This document shows, in pieces, positions 1-8,569 of a stretch of 64,000 bases of DNA. This DNA comes from Mesorhizobium sp. AR02 (lineage in GTDB: Bacteria; Pseudomonadota; Alphaproteobacteria; Rhizobiales; Rhizobiaceae): the NCBI RefSeq assembly GCF_024746835.1, contig NZ_CP080530.1, positions 434,001 to 498,000 of the forward strand, written 5' to 3'. A program made the position numbers and the translations under genes. The number at the start of each line of letters is the position of its first letter. Position 1 is the stretch's first letter. Below the pieces are notes generated by a model. It worked only from the letters and a program-made list of their open reading frames with translations. It had not been told where the DNA came from and made no database searches.

Positions 1-603
1 ATGAACCAACGCGCTCGTGAAGATGCTTTGCGATTCAGCGAGCAAGAATTGGCCCGCGCAGAGAAGCGTGCGACAGAAGCCAGGCAGCAAATGGCTAACT
101 GGCGGAGCGAGACCGGCATCGTCGATCCGACGGCCGACGTGACAATGCTAAACGGATTGATCAATCAATTGGAAACACAGCGGACAGCTGATCAAAACGA
201 GCTCGCCACGATCGACGCGTCCGGTGCGAGCGATCATCCTCGCCGTCGACCACTCCTCCTAGACATCAAGACATTGACAGATCGGATCGCAGAGACGCGC
301 AAGCGATTAGGCGGCCCCAGTGGATCAGCAACTGACCAGATCTCCCGCTATGAGGCTCTGAACGCTGCCCTGGAATATTCCGAGACCAATTTGACATCGG
401 CCCGGCAGGCGCTCGATTACGCTCGGCAAGCCGCCATCCGACAGCAAAAATATGTGGTTGTGATCGCCGAGCCCAGAGCGGACGGAAGACCGTCTTATCC
501 GGACCCCGTCACAAGCCTATTGGCCGCATCGATCATCGGTGTCGGTCTGGCTTTTTTCGGCTCTTTGATAGTAAGCATCGTTCGATCACAATTCGCCGCG
601 TGA
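1..603 (+). CDS. KpsE/BexC-like capsule export inner-membrane protein, C-terminal part
   Basis: The reading frame is open from the first base, so this is most likely the C-terminal 200 residues of a longer protein whose start lies left of the window; the ATG at base 1 may simply be an internal Met. The visible part is a long Ala/Glu/Arg-rich helical, coiled-coil-like region (about residues 1-150). A Pro-rich stretch (PSYPDP) follows and then one hydrophobic segment of about 22 residues near the C-terminus. This coiled coil plus terminal membrane helix is the architecture of polysaccharide co-polymerase/KpsE-type proteins, which bridge the capsule ABC exporter and the outer-membrane channel. 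The next gene is a Wza/KpsD-like lipoprotein, which supports the call. Family-level assignment only. Confidence 0.7.
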   Translation: MNQRAREDALRFSEQELARAEKRATEARQQMANWRSETGIVDPTADVTMLNGLINQLETQRTADQNELATIDASGASDHPRRRPLLLDIKTLTDRIAETRKRLGGPSGSATDQISRYEALNAALEYSETNLTSARQALDYARQAAIRQQKYVVVIAEPRADGRPSYPDPVTSLLAASIIGVGLAFFGSLIVSIVRSQFAA

Positions 604-905
604 CGTCAGGTAGGCTTTGGCCAGCGCAACAGGGTCGATGACCGTCCAACTGGCGAATACAGCACGCGATGTCCCGCGCCATCGCCGACAGAGTCTGACT
701 TACGACTAACTGGATCGCCAGCAACGGATGACTACGCCGCGCCTGCGCGCCTCAAGGTCAACATAGCTATGCAGTTCGCCAGTACGATCGTCGGCGCCGC
801 GGCCGATGGCGAGTGTCGGCCCGAAGTCCAGTGCAGGTCTCCTTCCGCTTGCTCTACGACGAGTCCAACCAATAGCTGCTACCGCTAGGGGACGTTATCA
901 AGCTG
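604..905. other. Intergenic region, no gene seen
   Basis: About 300 bases between the KpsE-like gene and the export lipoprotein gene. I see no convincing ORF, hairpin terminator or recognisable promoter here. A 63-codon reverse ORF overlaps the end of the preceding gene and is taken as a shadow. Confidence 0.4.
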
Positions 906-2063
906 ATGAAAAAAGCAAGTCACTTACTATTACTTTTGCCCGCGCTGTTGATGGGCTGCGTTAACTTGCCGGCCTCGGGGCCTACGGCCAGTGCAGTAGT
1001 TAATGCGCAGGGTAAAGGTGCCGATTCCGCACTCTATGAGGTAGTCGATATCACTGATGCTACCCTGGCTGTGCTACGCAACTGCCCAACCGGTGATCTT
1101 GCCAGTCAATTCTCACGTCATCCGCCAGCGCCTTCGCAGGCACTCACGGTCGGAGACCAGATTGTTGTGACGATTTTCGAAGCGGCTTCCGGCGGACTTT
1201 TCTCCGGATCATCGACGCAAGGCGCACCCATGGGAAACTCGCACAGCATTTCACTTCCACAGCAAACCGTCGACCGTGATGGATCAATCAGCGTACCCTA
1301 CGCAGGCCGTATCACTGCAGCCGGCCGCACGCCAGGCTCCCTGGCAAAGGCGATAGAGGCGCGGTTGGCAAATAAAGCTGTTGAGCCACAGGTCATCGTT
1401 TCGACGCAGGGCAGCGCGGCTACCGCGACCGTTTCAGGCGACGCGACCGGCGCGGCGCGCGTGCCGCTTTCTTTGAAAGGTGATCGTCTACTGGAGGTTA
1501 TCGCTCAATCTGGAGGCATAAGGACGATGCCGCAGGAGACGAAGGTTCGCCTAACACGCGGTGCCCTGAGCGAGGTGACCCTTCTCGACACGATCCTAAA
1601 AGATCCCAGTCAAAATGTCTTCGTATATCCGGGGGACAATATCTATGTGTATCGCGACCCCCCGATTTTTGTGGCGCTTGGTGCCGTTACCGCCCAAAAG
1701 GACTACCCCATAGACAAAGAACCCATGTCTCTCCTTCAAGCGATTGCGAAAGCAGGCGGTCTTCAAGATGCGCAAGCAGATAGTAGTGCGATCTTTCTTT
1801 TCCGGCGCGAAGGAGCAAGCTTAGTACGCGCACTAAAGCCAACATCAACTCATCTTACGGGGCCTGACTCAGTTCCCGTTATTTATCGTCTGCGACTAAA
1901 TAAGGCGGATAACTACTTCTATGCACAGCAGCTCGCCATTCGTGATAGGGACATCATATACGTTGCCAACTCGCCTGTGGTTCAGTTCAACAAATTTGTA
2001 ACGATGGTCAGAGGGATTACCTCAACAGCAGGCTCGTTGCGAGGTGTCGCTTTCGCCAATTGA
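906..2063 (+). CDS. Wza/KpsD-like polysaccharide export outer-membrane lipoprotein
   Basis: 385 residues. The N-terminus is a lipoprotein signal: MKK, a Leu-rich core, then a lipobox ending in Gly-Cys at about residue 18, so the mature protein should be anchored in the outer membrane. A Poly_export-type domain follows (about 75-170), with the typical phrase on the system having an interface of type DGSISVPYAGRI. After it come two SLBB-like segments with repeated PLSLKGD / PMSLLQAIAKAGG phrases (about 185-310). These features match the Wza/KpsD/BexD family, which forms the outer-membrane exit channel for capsule or K-antigen. Its position after a KpsE-like gene and before transferases fits a surface-polysaccharide locus. 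The transporter ATPase and permease are not in the window. Confidence 0.85.
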   Translation: MKKASHLLLLLPALLMGCVNLPASGPTASAVVNAQGKGADSALYEVVDITDATLAVLRNCPTGDLASQFSRHPPAPSQALTVGDQIVVTIFEAASGGLFSGSSTQGAPMGNSHSISLPQQTVDRDGSISVPYAGRITAAGRTPGSLAKAIEARLANKAVEPQVIVSTQGSAATATVSGDATGAARVPLSLKGDRLLEVIAQSGGIRTMPQETKVRLTRGALSEVTLLDTILKDPSQNVFVYPGDNIYVYRDPPIFVALGAVTAQKDYPIDKEPMSLLQAIAKAGGLQDAQADSSAIFLFRREGASLVRALKPTSTHLTGPDSVPVIYRLRLNKADNYFYAQQLAIRDRDIIYVANSPVVQFNKFVTMVRGITSTAGSLRGVAFAN

Positions 2064-2211
2064 ATTCGCCGCCGTATGACGTTGGCGGTCATTCGGTTCG
2101 GATATGTCAAGCATCGCGTCAACATTGCGTCTGACAGGCGCGAGTGACGGTCACGTGGACGCTCCCTTCCGGAAACCCACGGCCAGTATTCTTATTGTTA
2201 CGCGGAGATCG

Positions 2212-3705
2212 ATGGAAATGATGGTGGATGTAGTTGACAGGTTTCTCTCGGTCGCTTCTCGTTATCCTGAGCGCTTGGCTATCGATGTTGGTGCGTGTCA
2301 ATATTCTTATGCTTGGCTTGAGGAGCGTGTCCGACTCTACGCACAGATTTTTTCGTCATTCGAGCAGCCGCGAATTGCGATCGCGCTCCCTCAAGAGGCC
2401 GATGCCTATGCGTGCATCCTAGCGGCCGGATTAGCCGGGGGCTTCCATACGCCCCTGAACACGCTTGCGCCGATACAAAAGCTTCGGCGAATCCTGCATC
2501 GGTTGCAACCTGATCTTCTCGTGGTCAAGCCAAAGTTGGCGGCTGACATTGCCACCGCAGTTCCTAACTTGAAGGTCTTGCACCCAGATATGATCAATAC
2601 AGATCGCTGTTTATTGGGTAATGGAACGCGCCATGAACTAGCTTATGTCATGTTCACTTCGGGATCGACTGGTGAACCAAAGGGCGTAATGGTTTCACGC
2701 AAGGCATTGGCAAACTACGTTTCCTGGCTGGAGAGCCTTCATATCACCCCGGATGATCGTCTTTCGCAACAGCCAAATCTAGCATTCGATATCAGCATGA
2801 CAGATATATTTGGGGCACTATGCCATGGCGCTTCGCTTCACCCCTTGCTGGATGAGGGCGACAGAATGTTGCCCGCCGAATTTATCGCGAGGCAAGCTAT
2901 TACGATCTGGAATTCCACGCCTAGTGCCGTTAGCTTAATGATGCGGGCGCGGCAAGTAACAAGGAACAACTTAGGGAGCGTTCGGCTGTTTAATTTCTGC
3001 GGGGAACCGCTCGTCAGACAGCAACTGGACGCCATTTTTTCCGCATTGCCAGACACGCTCGCCCAAAATACCTATGGCCCCACCGAAGCTACAATCTCTG
3101 TAACTAAGCAAGTTCTGACCTCCGACAACTACGGTTCTTACTGCCATACGTCTGCCGCCCTAGGTCAGAGCATACCAGGCATGAAGATCTCGCTTATTGG
3201 CGGGCGTTCTCCCACCGAGGGTCAGATTGTGATTAGCGGTCCCCAACTTGCCGAGGGCTATTGGAACGATCCGGAAAAGACCGAGCAGCAGTTCCGCGTA
3301 TTGGATGAGTTGTCGGGGGACCGTGGGTATTTGACCGGTGACTGGGCGGAAATCCGTGACGATCGCTTGTTCTTCAAGGAGCGGATCGATTTCCAAGTTA
3401 AGGTAAAGGGATACCGCATCGAGCTCGATGAGATCGTTTCCGCCATTCGGCAGTGCGGGTGGCCTGTGGCTGTCGTCTTCAAACGAGCCGATGGACTCGC
3501 GGCTGTCGTGGAATCTAACGGGCTGGGACCGCTCAATGAGCGCGAGCTGAAAGCAGCGTTGTCAGAAATCGTCGAAGCCCATGCCATACCGACATGGATC
3601 CTTGAGATTCAGAGAGCACCGCGCAGCGAGAATGACAAACTGGATCGCGCAGCAGCAGCAGCATGGTTCGAGGACAAGCTTGTTATGAAGAAGGAGCGGA
3701 CATGA
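2212..3705 (+). CDS. AMP-binding adenylation enzyme (amino-acid/acyl-activating)
   Basis: An ANL-superfamily adenylation domain. The P-loop-like core TSGSTGEPKGV lies about one third in, followed by the YGPTEAT motif and the hinge motif YLTGDWAE; a late Lys-Gly-Tyr-Arg-Ile-Glu motif (KGYRIE) matches core A8. Such enzymes activate an amino or hydroxy acid as its adenylate and load it on a carrier protein. The stop overlaps the start of the acyl carrier gene (ATGA), so the two are probably translationally coupled and act together. The open frame extends back to an ATG at 2104, but the ATG at 2212 has a purine-rich GCGGAGA upstream and starts where family homology would be expected; 2104 remains possible. 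The substrate cannot be read off the sequence. Confidence 0.85.
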   Translation: MEMMVDVVDRFLSVASRYPERLAIDVGACQYSYAWLEERVRLYAQIFSSFEQPRIAIALPQEADAYACILAAGLAGGFHTPLNTLAPIQKLRRILHRLQPDLLVVKPKLAADIATAVPNLKVLHPDMINTDRCLLGNGTRHELAYVMFTSGSTGEPKGVMVSRKALANYVSWLESLHITPDDRLSQQPNLAFDISMTDIFGALCHGASLHPLLDEGDRMLPAEFIARQAITIWNSTPSAVSLMMRARQVTRNNLGSVRLFNFCGEPLVRQQLDAIFSALPDTLAQNTYGPTEATISVTKQVLTSDNYGSYCHTSAALGQSIPGMKISLIGGRSPTEGQIVISGPQLAEGYWNDPEKTEQQFRVLDELSGDRGYLTGDWAEIRDDRLFFKERIDFQVKVKGYRIELDEIVSAIRQCGWPVAVVFKRADGLAAVVESNGLGPLNERELKAALSEIVEAHAIPTWILEIQRAPRSENDKLDRAAAAAWFEDKLVMKKERT

Positions 3706-3953
3706 TAGAGGAAAGCAAATTGTTTCAGAAAGTCGTCGAAATCATAAACGGCGAGTTTCCTGAGAATGACACCGAAATTGCACGGGAGACCGTTGCGGAA
3801 GATGTCATTGGTTGGGACAGCATGGCGCATGTTAGTCTCATCGCAATGATTGAAGAGGCATTCAGCGTTCGTTTCAGCGGTGCGGAGATCGTCACTTTCG
3901 AGAATGTCGGCGGCCTTTTCGATGTTCTTAAAGAGAAGCTATCGAAGAAGTAA
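3702..3953 (+). CDS. Acyl/peptidyl carrier protein
   Basis: 83 residues, very acidic, with the phosphopantetheine-attachment motif GWDSMAHV (Ser in Asp-Ser-Met at about residue 42) followed by the helix that ends in GLFDVL. This is a discrete carrier protein of the ACP/PCP superfamily, loaded post-translationally by a phosphopantetheinyl transferase. Its ATG overlaps the TGA of the adenylation gene by one base step, so it is the obvious partner of that enzyme. The following GNAT gene begins 49 bases on. In the context of a polysaccharide cluster I infer delivery of an acyl or aminoacyl group for decoration of the glycan or of a sugar precursor; that role is not shown by the sequence. Confidence 0.85.
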   Translation: MIEESKLFQKVVEIINGEFPENDTEIARETVAEDVIGWDSMAHVSLIAMIEEAFSVRFSGAEIVTFENVGGLFDVLKEKLSKK

Positions 3954-4002
3954 GCAATAAGCTTCTTTATAGTAAGCGTGCATTATTCTTATATTACAAG
4001 AG

Positions 4003-4614
4003 GTGGATACCTTGGACCAGAATATCAGGCGATTGGTGAAGGGAGAGATTGAGAACGACTTGTCAGAAGAGGGAAAGGCGTTTTTGGGTGACCTCGTATA
4101 TCAAGCGTTGCCGGAGTTGTATGACAAGGTTCCAATCGACCGTCCGAAGCTCAACCTCATTTTAGCCGATCAAATTGATTCACCGTCGACCGAACTCTCA
4201 GAAACTTGGACCCTGTGGGAAGAGGGTGCAATTTTGGGGCTTCTATCCGTTGTCGACGCAGGCGAACTGGATGCATCCCAGCGGATGGGAATGTTGGACA
4301 TCGTGCGGCACCTGGATCGGGACGCAAGGACTAATTTCAAGAGAGCCCTCGAAGGCCATGGCTCGAATGTTGAAACCCTTGCATCCGGGGAGGGAAAATA
4401 TCTCCCGCGCATGGCCGTGGCAGAGGCGGCTCGGGGAAAAGGAGTTGCGCGGCGGTTGATGCATCATGTGCTTGATCGCTATCCTAATACTCCAATATAC
4501 CTACACGTTGCGAACACAAACGCGATCGTCATAAAGCTGCACAAGTCTCTAGGCTTTCAGTTTCAATCCGAATCAGACTTTCCGATTCGCGTTCTGGTCC
4601 GTAATCCACAATAG
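4003..4614 (+). CDS. GNAT-family N-acetyltransferase-like protein
   Basis: 203 residues starting at a GTG. The C-terminal half carries the GNAT signature: a strand LPRMAVAEAARGKGVARRL (the R/Q-x-x-G-x-G/A acetyl-CoA loop appears as RGKGVA), then a strand with YLHVANTNA and the helix LHKSLGF, which is the classical GNAT motif B ending. The N-terminal half is not recognisable. It follows the carrier protein closely, so it may transfer an acyl group from CoA or from the carrier to an amino sugar or amino acid. A TTG at 4012 is an alternative start. Confidence 0.75.
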   Translation: MDTLDQNIRRLVKGEIENDLSEEGKAFLGDLVYQALPELYDKVPIDRPKLNLILADQIDSPSTELSETWTLWEEGAILGLLSVVDAGELDASQRMGMLDIVRHLDRDARTNFKRALEGHGSNVETLASGEGKYLPRMAVAEAARGKGVARRLMHHVLDRYPNTPIYLHVANTNAIVIKLHKSLGFQFQSESDFPIRVLVRNPQ

Positions 4615-4747
4615 TTCGGATCGAGAACTAGTCATTCACCTTGAGGAATGGCGTAGATCCATAGCGCACCGCTGTGCGAGCCAAATCGCGTCACTTATTG
4701 GTGATAGTTTGGCGTTAAAAAAGCTAGGAGCAGAGTCGTTGAGGCCG

Positions 4748-7099
4748 ATGAAAGGAGTTATTGCATTGGATAATATTCGCCCGCTATCATTCGGCGGTTG
4801 CTTGCTCAATAATTTAATTTCGGCTTTACATCAGAATAATAAGCTGGGCGGAATATACAAGGAGATGGGCTTCCTTAGGACGCCGTTCTCCATTTCTGCA
4901 GCGAGTGCTGTCCAGCTCTTGGACTTTATAACCGGCAGCAAAACAATCCCGCCGCACGTGCGGCGGTTCTGTTATCTCGATAGCAGCCGAGAGCCTAGCA
5001 ATGAGCAGATGGCCATCCCATATACTGCCGACATAATAATTGTCGAAATGAGCACCTCTATCGATATCTTGTACGATGGCTTCGTTGTTAACACGAATCG
5101 GTTTCAAGAAATCATCCTGCCAGAGCTTGAGCATCTAACTGTGCCGCCACGAATAGTGGCCAAATGGAGGTCGTCTCTTGTCAAACAGAACGAATCCGCA
5201 CGCGCCACGTATGCAAAACAACTCCTCGAATTGGTTCCTCTTACGGAGGATTTCGAGTGGCTTCACGATCTAGTCGGACGAACGACTACGCGTCAATTGA
5301 ACGTTGACGATATGACCAATTACATCGGGCGCATCAAAGAAACGCTAGATGTGCCGCTAGCGATGGTTCATCACAATTTTAGATACATGCCCGACGGGAG
5401 GCCTATCTCCTGGCCCACTGAACTTAAGGACCAATCGATCGAGGTCGCACATCGGCTCAAAGCCTACGAGATGGACTTTGCTCCTTTCGTAGCACGCCAC
5501 GGCGTGAAACGTGTCCTGGCCGATGATTGCCGCCATTGGAACCCCGGGTTTTTTCCCGAGATCGCCAACCATCTATATAAATTCATAAGCAGAGTCGCCG
5601 GGCGAGGGACGCCGGAGGATCTCATTGAGAGGACGTTCGTTCCAACCGAGCTCGAAAACGACGAACCACCACCGATCCCAAATAAGCGCCAGAGTCCAGA
5701 CAAGCGTCTGAGCGAAACCACTAGCGTCGACGGGAGCGAGAAGGACAACTCAGCGGTTGGGCGTGAGGATCCCCCGGGAGACGCTAGAGAGTTACAACCG
5801 GGCACGGACGGTGGGACGTTGAGCGCAGACGATCTCGTTTATCATCCGGAAACGGCGTCTCATTTCGATTTCGACGCGAATGTGCTCAACATGATTCTTG
5901 TCGTCGGCCAGTCTTGGGCACTTGGTGGCAATAACGATGAGGCAGGGGACGCGCCTCTTACCTCCGTGCCAGAACATCCTGGGCGCGCGCTGATGTTCGA
6001 TGCCGGATCTGCTCCTCGAGGCAGGCGCGTGTCAAAACTGGTTGACCTATTTGAGCGGGCCACCGGTTCCACCAAGGAAACACCCTGCGGAGGTTTGGCC
6101 GATTACTTGATGCGTACCTGCGAAAGTCGATTCGGAAAGAAGCCCACCGTGGTGTTTGCCTCTGTCGGACGCGGGGGCACAACCCTGAGCGGGCTTAATC
6201 AGGGGAGCGCTGACGGGTTACTTCGAGGATCGGCACAGCATCTGGAGGCCATGCGTTTGGTGGCGAAGGCAGCGGAATTTGCCCGTGCCGAAGGCAAATG
6301 TGTCCGAGTCCTGGCGATCTGTCTCGCACACGGCGAGTCCGACGCCGGACGGGGAACGCCTGCCGATTCTTATCAGCGAGGCCTGATCCTGCTTCGGCAG
6401 CAATATGACGCGGACATCCGGCACCTAACTGGCCAAGTGGCTTCTGTACCTATGCTCACATATCAAGCCAATCGCGGAGCATCGCGACCAGGAATAATAG
6501 CAGAAAGCGTCTGGTCACAGCTTCGGGTGGCAAAAGCTGACCCGCATATACGATGTGTTGGGCCTGTTTACCATCACGAGCCCGAAATGCGTTCCGATGG
6601 TCGGTCGGCTCATCTGAAAGCAATCGGCTACCGCCGCATTGGCTTCCAATTCGGCCATTTTTTACTTGATGACCTTTTCGGGCCTGGATTGGAACCGCTA
6701 CGCGTCAGTCATGTCCGGTTGCTGCGACCAAATTTGATCGGTCTTGAATATTCCAGAACAATCACGCTCGAGCAAAACGATGATCGCATAAATGTATCAA
6801 ATCTGGGGGCTGGGCTAGGTATTGATGCAGTAGGGATGGGAGCGGCTTGCCCGACAATAACTTCCCTCGCCATATCCGCTCGCGACGACAAACTTCTCGA
6901 AATACATTTTTCGAGCCCAATAAGCCGATCTGGCGCCAAGCTTTTCATAGCTGCACGCATCACTGGGACTAATTGCGGGCGACATGAAGGAGCGCGAAGC
7001 GGCATTCGTGCGAAAGTTCCGTACTATGTAGATCCGCACGACAATACTGCAATGTATGATTGGGCCTGCTCAGAGAGCGTCGATTTGCCCTACCAATAG
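4748..7099 (+). CDS. Two-part protein with C-terminal SGNH/sialate-esterase-like domain
   Basis: About 783 residues. The N-terminal part (to about residue 310) opens with a Gly-Gly-Cys phrase (SFGGCLLNN) of the type found in polysaccharide-biosynthesis GSCFA/WcbI-like proteins; I do not assign a function to it. A low-complexity, charged, Ser/Asp/Pro-rich linker follows (about 310-375). The C-terminal domain begins with GQSWALGGN, the block I of SGNH/CE6 esterases. It continues with HGESDA around base 6330 and ends with a His-containing block (AHLKAIGY) near base 6615, consistent with a Ser/Asp/His catalytic set for O-deacetylation of a glycan. A TTG start at 4709 would add 13 residues; I prefer the ATG at 4748, preceded by TTGAGG. 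Confidence 0.65.
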   Translation: MKGVIALDNIRPLSFGGCLLNNLISALHQNNKLGGIYKEMGFLRTPFSISAASAVQLLDFITGSKTIPPHVRRFCYLDSSREPSNEQMAIPYTADIIIVEMSTSIDILYDGFVVNTNRFQEIILPELEHLTVPPRIVAKWRSSLVKQNESARATYAKQLLELVPLTEDFEWLHDLVGRTTTRQLNVDDMTNYIGRIKETLDVPLAMVHHNFRYMPDGRPISWPTELKDQSIEVAHRLKAYEMDFAPFVARHGVKRVLADDCRHWNPGFFPEIANHLYKFISRVAGRGTPEDLIERTFVPTELENDEPPPIPNKRQSPDKRLSETTSVDGSEKDNSAVGREDPPGDARELQPGTDGGTLSADDLVYHPETASHFDFDANVLNMILVVGQSWALGGNNDEAGDAPLTSVPEHPGRALMFDAGSAPRGRRVSKLVDLFERATGSTKETPCGGLADYLMRTCESRFGKKPTVVFASVGRGGTTLSGLNQGSADGLLRGSAQHLEAMRLVAKAAEFARAEGKCVRVLAICLAHGESDAGRGTPADSYQRGLILLRQQYDADIRHLTGQVASVPMLTYQANRGASRPGIIAESVWSQLRVAKADPHIRCVGPVYHHEPEMRSDGRSAHLKAIGYRRIGFQFGHFLLDDLFGPGLEPLRVSHVRLLRPNLIGLEYSRTITLEQNDDRINVSNLGAGLGIDAVGMGAACPTITSLAISARDDKLLEIHFSSPISRSGAKLFIAARITGTNCGRHEGARSGIRAKVPYYVDPHDNTAMYDWACSESVDLPYQ

Positions 7100-7129
7100 A
7101 CAGTATACTCGAACGCCGGATTAGGTTGC

Positions 7130-8500
7130 ATGAAAGCCAAGTCTCGAAAGTACCAACCTAAGACGCAAATGAGGAACCCCGAAAACATGTCCGCCACCGC
7201 CAGTATATCACCTGATCTCGGATTTTTTGAAAGCGTCGTCAGCGCACACGCGGAGTTGAACGTCTCCTGGAAGCGGAGAGACTATGTCCGCGTCGGAGAC
7301 GCCGCGGCAACGCTGTTGGCACTCATCCCCGACAACCAGAATGCGCTGAAACTCCAACTGAAAGCCGCCATTCGCAGAGGGGACGACACAGACCTCGTCG
7401 CAACTGCTCGCGCCGCAGCGGCCATTGCCGCGCCCGACGTGCAAAGTGCGGCTCACCAGCTCGCCGCGAAACGAAGGTGGGAGGATGCAGCCACGTTACT
7501 GCTAGCTCTACCGGAAAACGCGGAGAAAACGGAACAGCGCGAAACCTTGTCACGGCGCATCGCCGCCCAATTGGCGGCCGCCGGACTCCAGGCGAAAAAC
7601 GAAGGCGACGAAGAGAAGGCTGCCAGGCTTTGGCAATTGGGACTGAGCCTCAGTCCCGGAGACGCCAAGATGAAGCGCAGGTTGCGCCAACTCATTCATG
7701 CCGCCGCCGTAAAGGCGATCGAGGCCAATTTTGAAACGGACGCAAATACCTATATTCGAACGTGGCACGGTGTCCTGGCGCTCAGTCCCGATCACAGTAC
7801 CGCTTTGAAAAGATTGGCGACCGCGTATGAAAAAGGCGGACATAACGAAGCCTCTCTGGAGTTATGGGCGCGTCTGGTGCGCCTGACACCTGAAAATCCA
7901 TCGGTGGTGCGTCGCGTTTTGCGGCTGGCGCTTTTGACTAACCAGGAACTGGACGCTCTTGTCCTTTTGGCGAGCGTAGGTGCTGCCGTGCCCGATGATA
8001 AGATCGGCGAAGCAACCCGACGCGCTGTCTTCCTTCAGCTTAGGGAATTCCTGCGCACCCACAACTATCTCTTGGCTGCACATCGTTTCTCCGTCCTTAA
8101 GAAATCCTCTTTGGACTTGTCCAAATACGACAACATCGAGGAACGCGTCTTTCGCGGCACCGTCCGTGAGTACAAACGCTTAATGAAGGATGGGAGCGTT
8201 AAGGAAGCTACCCAGTTGGCAGAATTGGTGCTGGATATCGACAGCAACAATCCATTTGCGTTGGCGAACCTCGCCCAATACTCCTTCAAGGTCACAAATT
8301 TCGAACAGGCAGTATCCTACTATGAGCGGTTGGCATCCGTAGACGGGTCGAATGTGAAGGCTTGGATCGGACTGGCCCGCAGCCGCAAAAAGCTTGGCGA
8401 TCTTCCCGCAGCTGTTGAAGCGGCAAGGAGATGCCTTTCCATTGAGCCTGGAAATCAAATTGCAGAGCAAATTGTCACCGCTTTTGCGCCAGTAGCTTAA
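7130..8500 (+). CDS. Tetratricopeptide-repeat protein
   Basis: 456 residues built almost entirely of TPR-like helical pairs: repeated phrases such as ALKLQLKAAIRRGD, LWQLGLSLSPGDAKMKRRL, LWARLVRLTPENPSVVRR and a last clear repeat WIGLARSRKKLGDLPAA near the C-terminus. There is no signal peptide or membrane helix, so it is probably cytoplasmic. The same kind of repeat forms the N-terminal half of three glycosyltransferase genes downstream, so it may be a scaffold in the same assembly complex. ATGs at 7187 and 7160 are alternative starts. Confidence 0.75.
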   Translation: MKAKSRKYQPKTQMRNPENMSATASISPDLGFFESVVSAHAELNVSWKRRDYVRVGDAAATLLALIPDNQNALKLQLKAAIRRGDDTDLVATARAAAAIAAPDVQSAAHQLAAKRRWEDAATLLLALPENAEKTEQRETLSRRIAAQLAAAGLQAKNEGDEEKAARLWQLGLSLSPGDAKMKRRLRQLIHAAAVKAIEANFETDANTYIRTWHGVLALSPDHSTALKRLATAYEKGGHNEASLELWARLVRLTPENPSVVRRVLRLALLTNQELDALVLLASVGAAVPDDKIGEATRRAVFLQLREFLRTHNYLLAAHRFSVLKKSSLDLSKYDNIEERVFRGTVREYKRLMKDGSVKEATQLAELVLDIDSNNPFALANLAQYSFKVTNFEQAVSYYERLASVDGSNVKAWIGLARSRKKLGDLPAAVEAARRCLSIEPGNQIAEQIVTAFAPVA

Positions 8501-8569
8501 GGGCGCGATGCCCTGCGCTCATCTTCTTGCACATGGCGTCGCGGAAAATCGGATCATAAGGATTTCGAC

